Below, piece after piece: positions 52,698 through 63,635 of a DNA stretch of 64,000 bases (position 1 is its first letter; each line of letters starts with the position of its first letter). Source of the stretch: Monomorium pharaonis (taxonomy: Eukaryota; Arthropoda; Insecta; Hymenoptera; Formicidae); the NCBI RefSeq assembly GCF_013373865.1, contig NC_050469.1:31253046-31317045 (forward strand), read 5' to 3'. A model generated the notes under the pieces. That model was not told the origin of the DNA. It did no database searches and saw only the letters and a program-made list of their open reading frames with translations. The position numbers and the translations under genes were made by a program.

Positions 52698-54796
52698 GCA
52701 TCTTTTGTGTATTTCAAAAATTCCTATCTCATAATTTGATAAACCGCCAAGTTGATCACACATAGTAAAGTACAGCGAACTGCGATAAAATATAACAAAA
52801 AATTCTTTCCGTGTACCAATTAAAGCCTGCGCCAAGAAGTACTCGTTCCGATCGAACTGCACGATAGATGCACATCACCACGATCGCGTTACCGATCCAA
52901 ATAGTTTCACGCGCACCCTAACTCGGGTTGTTTCCTGGCGCTACATTTGCAATAAAGTAATTAGGCTCAAATTCGCCGAGGCGTCGGCGACAATTGATAC
53001 GGAGCGATTTGATCGCATCGATGAACCTACAGCATTCGCGCTTAATAAGATCGGACTTTGCGATAAGATGAGAAACGGACCGCACTTCCGGTCGCCAGTT
53101 AGCCGGTTTATTGCTGTGCTTTGCTCTTGATTTATGCATATTAAGCGCAATTCTTCATTCTCAGCTATCTGAATTCGATTCATTAGCGAGAGAGTGCTCG
53201 TCGCATTTCCAATAGGTGGACCATAAATTTCCCTTCTTATCTACACTGTTCGTCGCGGGAGTTCTACAAGCGTGCGTCGACTTTAATAAATTGAAAAATC
53301 ACGCTATACTTCGCGGCGACTAGGATCTCCGAGGTAATATGACTCCCTGACTTACGGCGACCCGTTATCATATCACGGTAACGAATATATTCCATTACGT
53401 GACAACTGTGTGCGTATGAGATAGCGAAGAGAAGAGGACGAGGAGAAACAGAGAAAGAGGGAAGGGGGGAGGAGAAAAGCAAGAGAGAAATCTACTAGAA
53501 TATATTTAATCAGGATCGTCTCGTAATTAGGGTAAAACATTTCTAAACCACACGTGCCTCCCTAATAAAGATGTAGATACGTTGCTTGCGCCGGACATAT
53601 GATTGACGAATTTCAGGCACACGTTGGTATTTCATTATCAATCTGTTTACTAGTCTCTCGTAATACTTAAGTATATTGCTTTTTTTCACTAGTAAGTGCC
53701 TTGCTAAAATTTCAATTTTCTCTTTTATTTAATGAAAATAAAATAGTAATCGGTAGTCATTAATAATTAATAAATATTAATTCTATTAATGTAATCTTAT
53801 AATAATATAAAAAATTATGTATACATTGTAACACATAACTTTTTATACTTATGTAGTAAAAAAATATTTTGTATTTATTTCAAACAGTTCTTATTAAAAT
53901 TTTTATTGAATTTTTTAAATTTAACGTAATGTGATTTAAATGTTTTGTTAAATTAATATTCAATATTTCTTAGTGTTAAAATGACACAATTTATAGATAT
54001 AAGCGTAAATAAGATAAAAATCTTGTAATTAATAAGTTTTAAAATATAAATTCTAATCAATTAATTTGAATATTGTATAAATTAACAAAATGTATATATC
54101 AACATCTGCAACCACAATTTGTTTCCAAATTGTGTTCAATCAATGTGTTAAGTTTAACATGAATTTTTTTGTTATATATTAAGATACAAATTCCGCAATT
54201 ATTGGAGAAAAGTACGATACGATAAATTAATATTTATTCATTGTAAATGAAACCAATACTATTTCCGAGTCACTTTCCGAGCGAACGTTGAATGCGAGAG
54301 GAACTCGCCGAAAAACGCTCTCATATTTTTCCATACGACTGAAATAAATATATGCGAATACGTCGGAATTTCGTCGGGACAGAATGAAGGGGGAAACAGG
54401 CAGGCAGACGTGCCGCAGTCAGATAGCGGAAGTAGTAGACGACAGCTTCCGATGGACCGCATTGTGTACGAATCGCATGCAAAATGTAGGAGCCAAATAT
54501 GAATACGCCTCGACAATGGCCTCCTCCGATTTCGTTTCTTTCGATCGTATCTCGCGTAATCGTACAGAATGATGTTCGAGGGGTACATAATTTTTCAACG
54601 TGGCAAAGTTGAATCTCCCCACGTCGTAATCGAACCACGACGGAAATGTGATTTCACTCACAAAAGACGCGCGCGATTGCCTCTTCCGAAACAATCGATC
54701 GCTATTTGTCTGCAATAGTGATTGGCACGCCTTTAAACTGAACCAGTAAAACTAAAACCACTGATAAAAAGAAATAATAAAAAAGAATTTCATTGA

Positions 54797-54840
54797 GAAT
54801 CAGTAAGTATTTCACTGATCTTCGATATAAATTCACATCT
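54797..54840. repeat. Possible remnant of the same MITE-like family
   Basis: A short block here, AATCAGT then TATTTCACTGAT then GATATA, resembles the subterminal hairpin segment of the element at 52473-52697 (AATCAGTGTATTTATCACTGAT followed by GATATA). No terminal repeats can be seen. It is either a fragment of a third copy or a chance match in AT-rich DNA. Confidence 0.3.
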
Positions 54841-55785
54841 TTTGCATCTCCATATCTCACTTCTCTTACTAATTATTTCAGTAAAATCTTACTCATGTAC
54901 AAATGCTATATTTATTACTCAGCCATCAACGACTATTTACTGTCTTTCCGTGGTAACACACCCATTCCATTTTAAAAGACAGAAAATAAATAAAATTAAC
55001 TTAAGATATAAGCAAAAAAATTATAAATAACAATAATTATTCAACAATTCGATCGTTTAAAGAACAGGATTAATCTTTTCACTCGCGCTGTAATATTATT
55101 TTTGACTAACAATACTAATGTTATTCGCTTTTTGGGATTCACGTCATTGTTTAATTACCACGATATTTTCCTCAAATCTTTCGCTTTCCCGTCAGATTTT
55201 TTTACCCCGCGCTTGCAGAAGACAGTTTGTCCAAAGTCTACATGTGACGGTGCTCAACGGCAGTATGTATGGACGGCGGGTGATTCTTTAAGCGTGAAAT
55301 AAATAACTCGGAGGGCTCGGCCGAAAACGTGACGCGAGCCAGTTTTCGGACCCTCCCACGTCACGTTAACGAGAAAAAACCAAGGGAGCACATTTTAACG
55401 TCAACAATTAAAAATATTGTACATATATTATCGGACTCGCCTCTTTGCCATGTATAGCCACGAGGGTCGTCTTTGCTCATCTTTCACGATTACAAACTTG
55501 TTTTGGGTACGCTCGCGACCGTCGTAATTATAGCAGACACACGTACGCGGCATTATACATGTTGTACACGTATGTGACTGCTGCGCGTAGAGCGACATAT
55601 GCTACGTCATGTTTTATATCTTCAACAACGGAAAAAGAATGCTTTCCATTCTTACGGTAGCTATCCCTCCCTCGTTTGTAAAAATAACAATATCACGTAT
55701 GAATGCTGAATTAATTCAATACACGAACATTTGCAACGCATAAAAAGACAATTATATAAATACAGCAATTGGTTAATCTTCCATC

Positions 55786-55804
55786 TATATATATATATAT
55801 ATAT
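55786..55804. repeat. (TA)n microsatellite
   Basis: This is a short uninterrupted TA array. Confidence 0.93.
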
Positions 55805-58800
55805 TTGATTCTAATTTTTGTCATTTTTAAAAATGAGAAAAAAATTCGATTGCTTTATCATTCATTTTAAAGTTTAAAAAATCTATTTTATGTTGTGTTT
55901 TGTCGACAAATAAACAATAAAGTACTAATAACTTACATTTTATTTTGTAATTATACAAATGTTATTAACGCAACAACAAATAGAAATATTTGAGATCAAG
56001 ATACTTGTCGTCGATGGCTAGGGTCGAACTTTAACGGCATATAGATTATCAACGGATGTATGTTCGCTCGGCGTTCGTAGAAAAATACCGCGTTTTCATA
56101 ATTACGCGCGTTTTTCTCTCCTGCGAAACGAGCTGCCCCCATCCCTCATTCCGGACAGGGCTCCTCATCGCCGACTCGCTCTTATCTTGATATTTTTAGG
56201 AGGGCATTTTCCAGTGCTGCACGTTCTTTTCATTTCATTTAAACGGCGAACGGGGAGGTAGGACCGCTCGTTCAGCGCTCTTGCAACGGATAGCGCTACA
56301 TTTTCATTAAGGCCGTTGATTTATTGGCATAGTTAGCCCGGTCGACCTCGTTACGGGCCTTCCTACGAGGAGAACTAAGAATTGCCCCTCGACAGCTTTT
56401 CGGCACGTGAAAACCTATAAATGTTTATATACGCCGCGATACCGGCCATTCTTATATTCCACATTACAACGCGGTTATTTATTGCTTCAATCAATATTGC
56501 TTTTTCTTTAAAACTAAGAAAATGTATTTTTCGGCATAAACACATCAAAAAACGTTTTGAATAAAGACGACATCTATAGCGTTAATTAATTAAAATTTTA
56601 ATTAGAGCTAAATACTATTGATTTTCTTTAAACTTGTATCATTTATTAGAATTACTTTCCTCGTACTTTTTCTCGATTTCTTGACATGCAAAAGAGCGAA
56701 TCAATAACGATAACATTGAAAAAGATACAATCGCACATCGAGATTTTTATCTTTAAGCGACTAAAACCATTTGAGAATGTCGATTAAATTTAGAAGACCC
56801 AATCTTTGGGAGGAAACCTTCTACTTCGGAAGAAACCAATTGATAAATCGAAGAGCTCCGAAAATAGAGCAATCTGTGGCGAGGCCGGAATTTTGCCAGC
56901 GGCTACCAGACGCGGGCACCATTTATATAACGTAAAGGATAGCGGAATAGAAAGGATTCGCGGAAGGTGGCAGCTAAAGGGAAGACGAATCGACGACACC
57001 ACCGTGCCAGCCCGCAACTGACATCTTCCATACGTCAAAGCCTTGCCGACTCGTCTTTCAGAGCCTCCGAAAATGTTTCACCTTCGTATCCGGATTAAAG
57101 AGGGTGGCGAAGGATATTTTATCTTCTCTCATACACAGAGAGGAACGGAGCACAAAATGCTAAATAATTAATTTAGATAAAGATGGCTTTGCATATGTGT
57201 TAACAAAGACGTTTTATTATTGTAAATTTTTAAATTTGTATCGAAAATGTCACGTAGCTTTATCTTTTTCAAAAATTGCTACCAATGGTGTTCTTTTTCA
57301 TGCGTTATCAATTTCTTTTTGATGTCAATAAATCTTGAATATAAATTAAGAAAAATACAACGTATTTCAAAGCTTGACTATCTTCCATAAAATGTTAAGT
57401 GCTAATTTAAGAGACAATTCGGAAGAAAAGAGATATTGAATCAAATTTTCTCGTTTACAGAGGGGGGGATTGCAGAACAAGTCACACTAAAACATAATGA
57501 TCGTGTTGGAAATTGAATTTCACGAAAGTATCGCAATCACATAAACATACACATTGTGATTTTTCTGCCCTAAGATTGCGTATCAATCTTAACATCTTCT
57601 AGAGGGTAGCGCTGAAACCATCTCAGGGAATCCCGATTGCTACCGCATGCGGGCGCGTTTAAAGTCGTACTAATTAACACGGCAGCGATTCAAGATGTCG
57701 GCCGTGCAGTGGGGTGGGTCGAGAAGGAGGAAGTCTTAAGGCAGCGTGTTCTCTCCGGGGAGCCAAGTGTTAGGAGAATTAACAGCAACCCCTGATCTTG
57801 GCCCTCTATGCTATCTCCCTAATAATAAACTGGTAATTCCCAATGCCCCTATAAGTTACTCCCTTTCAACGCCACAATGACCTACGAGTGCCAAGACGTA
57901 TTGTCTACCGGGTGTTCGTGATCTGTTCTGCCATTCTCTTCATTCTGTAGATCATTAGTTGATTGAACGAGAAAAACGAGCCAAGAAAACAGCACAGTGT
58001 AATACGTGTGAGACCGAAATGATAACCCTTGTTATATCATAACTATCGATACATCTGACGATCTTTCTTCATCATTATACGACGCTCTACATGCGAATTA
58101 ATTTATTTTAGCACGGAAATAAATCTTACAACTTTACAACATATTTTTAGTGTCAACTAATTTTTTTTAATAAAAATGCAACTGTCTTACAAGATTATAT
58201 AATATCGTATTTGAAAATGTATTTTAATTATTAGTTTTTATTTAATAAAATATTAAATTATATTATCAAAATAGAAAATAAAACAAAAATATGTTAGTAA
58301 ATATAAATACAACACAAAGTAAAAAAATGCATAATTAATCTATAATCGATACATGTTTATAACAAACTGGAACGTTATACGATTAATAAATTCTGGTGAT
58401 TTCTTGAGCATTAACAAATTTGCTAAATCTCAACTTTGGTTTATCATAATAAAATATTGATAATCACCGGTTTCGCGTGCGTTCTCTCTTCCGGGCATTT
58501 AGCGAAACTTACCCCCGGCCGGACGTTAATTCGCACTCTGAATGAATTCATCATGATTTCACTGCAATCTCACCCGTTACATCGTTACAAGTTCGGTATA
58601 TCCTAGAACGTGCATACTTTCATCATAGACATCCACCATAGCCTGTAAAGTACCGTGCTTTCCGTGCCGAGAAGGGGTGGAAAACGCGAACAAGAGAGAT
58701 AGAGCGGATGTTGGTTACAGGATAGAGAGAACGAGGGATTGTAAACTTCCAGGTGGAAGCTCAACCTCTCGACGGGAACCAGTTAGATTTATGGCCATAA

Positions 58801-59899
58801 ATTCCTATCCAATAAGAAGTGAGATCCATGTATTCTCTAACCGTAGACATATACAAGTACTCAGTCATGTGCACCAAGAATTCTCCGATAATTAAAAAGA
58901 GCCATAAAGATATGCGCAACTGCAGAGAAAACTGCGTGCCTCTCGCAGAAGTACAAAAGAGAACATATAATAATGCACAAATATAAAAAAAGAAATTCTT
59001 TTTGAAACAACATTTATAAGCCGCACTATATTTACTAATAAAGCCAATTCCTTTTAATTTTATTAAAATATCTTTACATATAAGTTTTTTAACAAATATG
59101 TCTGATCACTCTTATTTATATAATAACTTGAAAAGATGCATAATTTTTAAATCATAATTGTAAGCTACGAGTGACACGTTACGACTCATAGTTACATTGG
59201 CCGCAACTACTGTACTAACCCTAGTAAATTATATGCATGCGTGTTTGATAAATCTAATTGCTTCTCTAGGAAGAGGCACTAAAAAGCAATGAGAAGCGTC
59301 TTATTGCAGGCTAAGGATATGTTTCTCCTCTGTTTAGCGTGGATATCTGCTACGTAGATTAGGAACGAAGGGGACGGTAACAGTGACCGATAAATTTCGC
59401 GGCGACTGTCTCTTACTTGTGTAATTAAACACACAATTTAAACAGACCGTTAGTGTCACCATGGCCGAACCAGAAGATCTTCCGACGGAGATCTTTAAGA
59501 GCAAGTCTTGCGAGACATCGGCATACGGATAAACTGCTAAAGTATCAATCGTCAATAGAAACGTTTTAGGTTTCTCCGTATAAAATATAGGTATCTTAAA
59601 GACATAACAAATAAATTGATATATAATAATTGAATATAATAATTGAAAACATGCTTGTTAAAAAAAAAGATTTAATTTTTGTTATTCTTGGAATTAATAC
59701 CTGAGAAAAACAGTCTTATTGAAGTGTCTAAAAATTTAACTAGATAGAGATTTGAAAATTTTGTCAGATGATTAAAATAATTATAGCATGTAGAACGCAC
59801 GAGCTATTTGTAGAAAACCAAAATTTATGTAGCATTGTTCAATGTACTTGAATGTTTTACATCATTATTTTGATGGTTCAATAAAATTAATTTTCAAAT

Positions 59900-59904
<5 letters not shown>

Positions 59905-59956
<52 letters not shown>
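59905..59956. repeat. (TC)n microsatellite, 52 bp
   Basis: This is an uninterrupted TC array of 26 units between AT-rich flanks. Confidence 0.98.
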
Positions 59957-59959
<3 letters not shown>

Positions 59960-60712
59960 AAATTTTCAGACATTAAAATTGTTTTGTTTTTCGTGCATAT
60001 CATAAATTCTTGCCAATTCAATTCGAGAAATAACTCGAATGACTATTTTTTAAATAATCTACATATTATGCCCAAACGGAACATGCGTTTTCATTTTGCA
60101 TGCGTATAGATGCACTATCATCCTAATTACGGTATTGTGATGACCCGCATCGCGTACCAGTCGAACATCTGCGATCCATCGTGACGGATAAATCACCTTG
60201 GGACCACCCTCCAATCGCGTCTCGCCCATCGCCTTGCATATAGACAGTTACTAATGAGCCGACCCCATTTAATTAACCGTATATGGTTTCGATGCGACTG
60301 TGCCGGACTATTTCCCGTTACGTATACGCACGCATTATCGCCGCGCACAGCGCCCACGACCACGACTATAACGAATTTATTTCAACGCAAGGCGATATTT
60401 CATCGCGGCCGCTTTCTTGCGCCGACACATCTGTTCGATTTGTATCGCAGAACGCCGCGGTTTCATAGATATAAACATGCGTTTTGTAGGTGGCATTCTA
60501 GAAACAGAGAGCCTATATAGCGCAATTCATCGTCGGCCGTTATAGGAAAATGAATTGCAAATCACTTCGCATGCACAAGGTTATTTACAGATCTCACCGT
60601 CATATTTACTCCCATTTTTTGACACAAAGAGATAACAAACGAGATCAAACTAGATATTTTTAACTTTTTTTCTAACGATTGCAAATCTATTAACATTTCA
60701 ATTATTTTTCCA

Positions 60713-60830
60713 ATAAAGGGTTTTTCATATAAAAACGCAGATATATAAATACAGGTATATAAAACATGACCATAAAGGGTTTTTCATATAAAAACGCAGA
60801 TATATAAATACAGGTATATAAAACATGACC
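60713..60830. repeat. Perfect 59-bp tandem duplication
   Basis: Positions 60713-60771 are repeated without a mismatch at 60772-60830. The unit begins ATAAAGGGTTTTTCATAT and ends CATGACC. After the second copy only ATAA continues the pattern before the sequence diverges. Perfect identity suggests a recent slippage or duplication event, or an assembly artefact. No gene is contained in the unit. Confidence 0.97.
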
Positions 60831-61117
60831 ATAACATTTGTGGTTCTCTTGTATAATCTTTATGCAAATATAGAAAATATAATTTAAAAAATTAAAATAT
60901 AATTAAAATAATAGTTTTAATATTGTTAAATTTGTTTTATAAAATCTAAAATTTCAGAAAATAACAAAAAATTGTTTATATTATAAGATGTAATTGAAAA
61001 TTACATAAATTATATGTAGAATTTAATAGCAATGTTACTTTTTGTAAGCACCAATTAATTAATTTTTAACTTTCGTATTTTTTTTCTATATGACAAATTA
61101 TACAAGAGAAAAAAAAC

Positions 61118-61141
61118 ATATATATATGTGTGTGTGTGTGT
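61118..61141. repeat. (AT)n-(GT)n compound microsatellite
   Basis: An AT array runs into a GT array about 310 bp upstream of tRNA-Asn. A second GT-rich tract lies at 61281-61310. Confidence 0.93.
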
Positions 61142-61450
61142 AGTTTTTAAATATAAATATTTTTATCAGATTGTTCATTATTGGACTTATTGACAAATAA
61201 TATTTTGCTATCATGTATAATGATCTGGAAGTTATTTTGTGTGACTAATATATGAAAGTGATCAAATATTGGTATTATTTTGTGCGCGTGTGTGTGTACG
61301 CGCGCACCCTCTTGTGTACGAGAATTATATTAATATATGTGAAATGTATTTGTAATTAAAAAATGTTAGATATATACATAATTAAGAAATAAAGTTACAT
61401 GAAAAGAGAATAAAAGATCTTATTATTTATTAAAGTCGTTCCAACCGTCC

Positions 61451-61470
61451 GCCTCCGTGGCGCAATCGGC

Positions 61471-61507
<37 letters not shown>

Positions 61508-61524
61508 GAGCCCACCCGGGGGCG
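61451..61524 (+). tRNA. tRNA-Asn (anticodon GTT)
   Basis: This is a complete 74-nt cytosolic tRNA gene that decodes AAC/AAU. The acceptor stem pairs GCCTCCG with CGGGGGC over 7 bp, including a U4:G69 wobble, and the discriminator is G at 61524. The anticodon stem is TTCGG/CCGAA (61478-61482 with 61490-61494) around the loop CTGTTAA, which puts GTT at 61485-61487. The T arm pairs GGTGG with CCACC around TTCGAGC. The A box (TGGCGCAATCGG) and B box (GGTTCGAGCCC), the internal RNA polymerase III promoter elements, are both intact. No intron is present and CCA is not encoded, as expected for a eukaryotic nuclear tRNA. A T5 run begins 5 nt after the gene. Sequence and fold closely match animal tRNA-Asn, so I treat it as functional. 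It shares strand with the tRNA-Thr gene 585 bp downstream. Confidence 0.97.
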
Positions 61525-61528
61525 TTTA

Positions 61529-61547
61529 TTTTTGTTTCTATTTTTTT
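61529..61547 (+). terminator. Pol III terminator of tRNA-Asn
   Basis: A T5 run (61529-61533) begins 5 nt after the mature 3' end of tRNA-Asn, and a T7 run follows at 61541-61547. RNA polymerase III stops at runs of four or more T on the non-template strand, so the first run should end most transcripts and the second would act as a backup. Confidence 0.85.
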
Positions 61548-62109
61548 CATACAATTTTGTCTACATGCAAATTTTATTACCAAAACTGTATTCTGTAAAA
61601 ATTCGATTTATATAGAAGTAAAAATTTTAATATTTCAATTAATAAAAATTTTTTAATAAAAGATAACTTCTGATAGATAAAAGTTTGTATAGATTACCTA
61701 ATATCTAAAAAAATTCATAAAATCGTTTTACAAATTTGTACTTAAAAGGAATTATATTTTTAAAAATTTGAAAATCAGTTCAGCCATATTTAATAAATTA
61801 TATTCCATATACTTTACACGCTTTCATTGATTATTTAATAAAAAGTAATCATTTAATTTAAATTTTACCTATTACTTCAAAACACGTATTATGTTTTGTA
61901 ATCATGCACAGATTATTTTTTTATATTTTTTATATTACACAATATAGTAATAATTTTCTTCATCATAGCAGATCTAACGCGCAGAAAAGTATTCAATGTG
62001 TACAAAACATAAAAGCACAGGAATTATGATTCAATTTTGAAATTGAAGTACAGAACATTGTCAGTTTTCAGATATACTGATAAATTGTAAATACTCACCT
62101 TCTCCCAAC

Positions 62110-62183
62110 GGCGCCGTGGCTTAGTTGGTTAAAGCGCCTGTCTAGTAAACAGGAGATCGAGGGTTCGAATCCCTCCGGGGCCT
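62110..62183 (+). tRNA. tRNA-Thr (anticodon AGT)
   Basis: This is a complete 74-nt tRNA gene. Its A34 is normally edited to inosine, so it reads ACU/ACC/ACA. The anticodon stem is CCTGT/ACAGG (62137-62141 with 62149-62153) around the loop CTAGTAA, which puts AGT at 62144-62146. The T arm is GAGGG/CCCTC around TTCGAAT. The A box (TGGCTTAGTTGG) and B box (GGTTCGAATCC) are intact. The acceptor stem is GGCGCCG with CGGGGCC and a T discriminator. Six pairs are Watson-Crick, but position 4 (62113) faces position 69 (62179) as G opposite G, where the animal tRNA-Thr I recall has a G:U pair. All other hallmarks match eukaryotic tRNA-Thr(AGT). No intron is present. A hairpin and a T9 run lie downstream. 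Confidence 0.95.
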
Positions 62184-62188
62184 CTTCA

Positions 62189-62221
62189 GAAGCAAATCGA
62201 AATTTGCTTCACTTTTTTTTT
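62189..62221 (+). terminator. Pol III terminator with hairpin after tRNA-Thr
   Basis: The first T run of four or more downstream of tRNA-Thr is T9 at 62213-62221, 29 nt past the mature 3' end. Immediately before it lies a perfect 9-bp stem, GAAGCAAAT (62189-62197) with ATTTGCTTC (62202-62210), closed by the 4-nt loop CGAA. The primary transcript would therefore carry a structured trailer, and the layout resembles a bacterial intrinsic terminator. The T run alone is enough for Pol III. Whether the stem matters for termination or for 3' trailer processing is inference. Confidence 0.75.
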
Positions 62222-63152
62222 CTTTCCATCTTCTACAAGTTTAGATTCTGCAACATTGAAAACCGAAACAATGCAAATTATTTCCTTTGTTTATTTATAA
62301 ACACATGCATTAACGTATTCAAATAGAACTTATTTGATGTTTTATTCTTTAAAAATCTTATTTTGCAATAAGTACTATAAAATTATTACAAAAATTATGC
62401 TATCGTTACAAAATTGTGATAATAGAAAATTATAACATCTCAAAAAAAAATTAATTTATTTAACGGTGCACTGTGGTCTGTATCACAATTATAAGACTTG
62501 TTCTTTGTTGCTACGTTAAACTGCATTAAAACTTTCTATCTTGTTTTCCCTAAACTTGATATATGTATTTATTTCATTTTATATGCACAAATATACACTA
62601 ATACAATTATAAAGAAACTTATAATTTTGCAAATGTAATTAAAAGGTTTCCTACAAACAAAAATCAAACAGGTACATTTTTTAATCTGGATTTCGGAGCA
62701 AAATAATGAGTAGCCTTGTAAATAATTTTGTTACAATAAAAATTAAACCAAAATACAAATATTATAAGTAGTAAATATAAATAAAATTTCTGCAAGAGCA
62801 AAACAAATCCAAATTTTTTTTTCTTTTAAATGGAAACTTTAAATATTAATCACAGTCTACAATTTTGTTTTTACTACGTTTAAAAAAAAATTATCATATT
62901 TAATAAACAGTTCAAAGATATATTTTGTGAGAAGTTCTTCAATTATAGATTATACACATAAGTGATCAATAACATTATTATCATGTTGTAATAAATGTGT
63001 ATTAAATCTGATTTTTTTTTTAATTTTAGTAAAAGCCATATTAATTTTTTTACGTCTGGATAGCTTAGCACAAATAAATGCTAATTAAGCTAAATGTTTG
63101 GTAGAACTAGACAACTGTAACAGAGCCAAAATTGTTGAATTTTTATAAAAAT

Positions 63153-63177
63153 TTACGATACAAATTTTGTATCGTAA
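63153..63177. repeat. Perfect 11-bp hairpin
   Basis: TTACGATACAA is followed, after a 3-bp centre (ATT), by its exact reverse complement TTGTATCGTAA. The flanking A-rich and T-rich runs extend the pairing imperfectly. It lies about 970 bp downstream of tRNA-Thr in AT-rich DNA. Confidence 0.85.
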
Positions 63178-63635
63178 TTTTTTTATCATGAATTGCTTTA
63201 TATTGTAAACCAATTTAATTATATAATTAATTTTTATACATGCATATATACATACATGTGTAAAATTATTAATTTGAAAATTTGAAGAATTTCTAAAACA
63301 TCTAAATGAATCAATCTAGACAATTAAAAATGCCTTAAATATTCTAAATGTTTGCATTATTTATAAAAATGTGTTTATTATTAAAATAAATGCAAAAATA
63401 CACATTATTTAAATTAAAGTATTTCTTAAATAATTTTAAGTACATTAAAATGCAAACTCAAACCTAGTAACAAATTTATTTTTAACATTAACTTTTATAT
63501 TTAAAATAATCTATCTTTTAAATTTTAGTGTATTATTATTATAAAAAATACATTTAAGATTAATAATAATTTTGTTTGTACGTGTACCGGATGTAGAGAC
63601 ATGTTTAATCACCGTGACATTTTACTAGTGATGGT

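Larger units (their letters stand above)
52698..60600. other. Mixed AT-rich and CpG-rich, no gene seen
   Basis: Long AT-rich stretches (53480-54260, 56460-56800, 57120-57560, 58050-58440, 59560-59900) are separated by shorter CpG-richer blocks. A purine-rich tract lies at 53420-53490. No supportable gene was found. Confidence 0.5.
60601..63630. other. AT-rich, CpG-poor domain hosting two tRNA genes
   Basis: Apart from the two tRNA genes, this 3-kb stretch is almost entirely A and T with very few CpG. That makes it distinct from the preceding 60 kb. Gaps at 60831-61450, 61548-62109 and 62222-63630 contain only simple sequence, the AT/GT microsatellite and a small perfect hairpin. No open frame of 60 codons is present. 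Confidence 0.7.
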
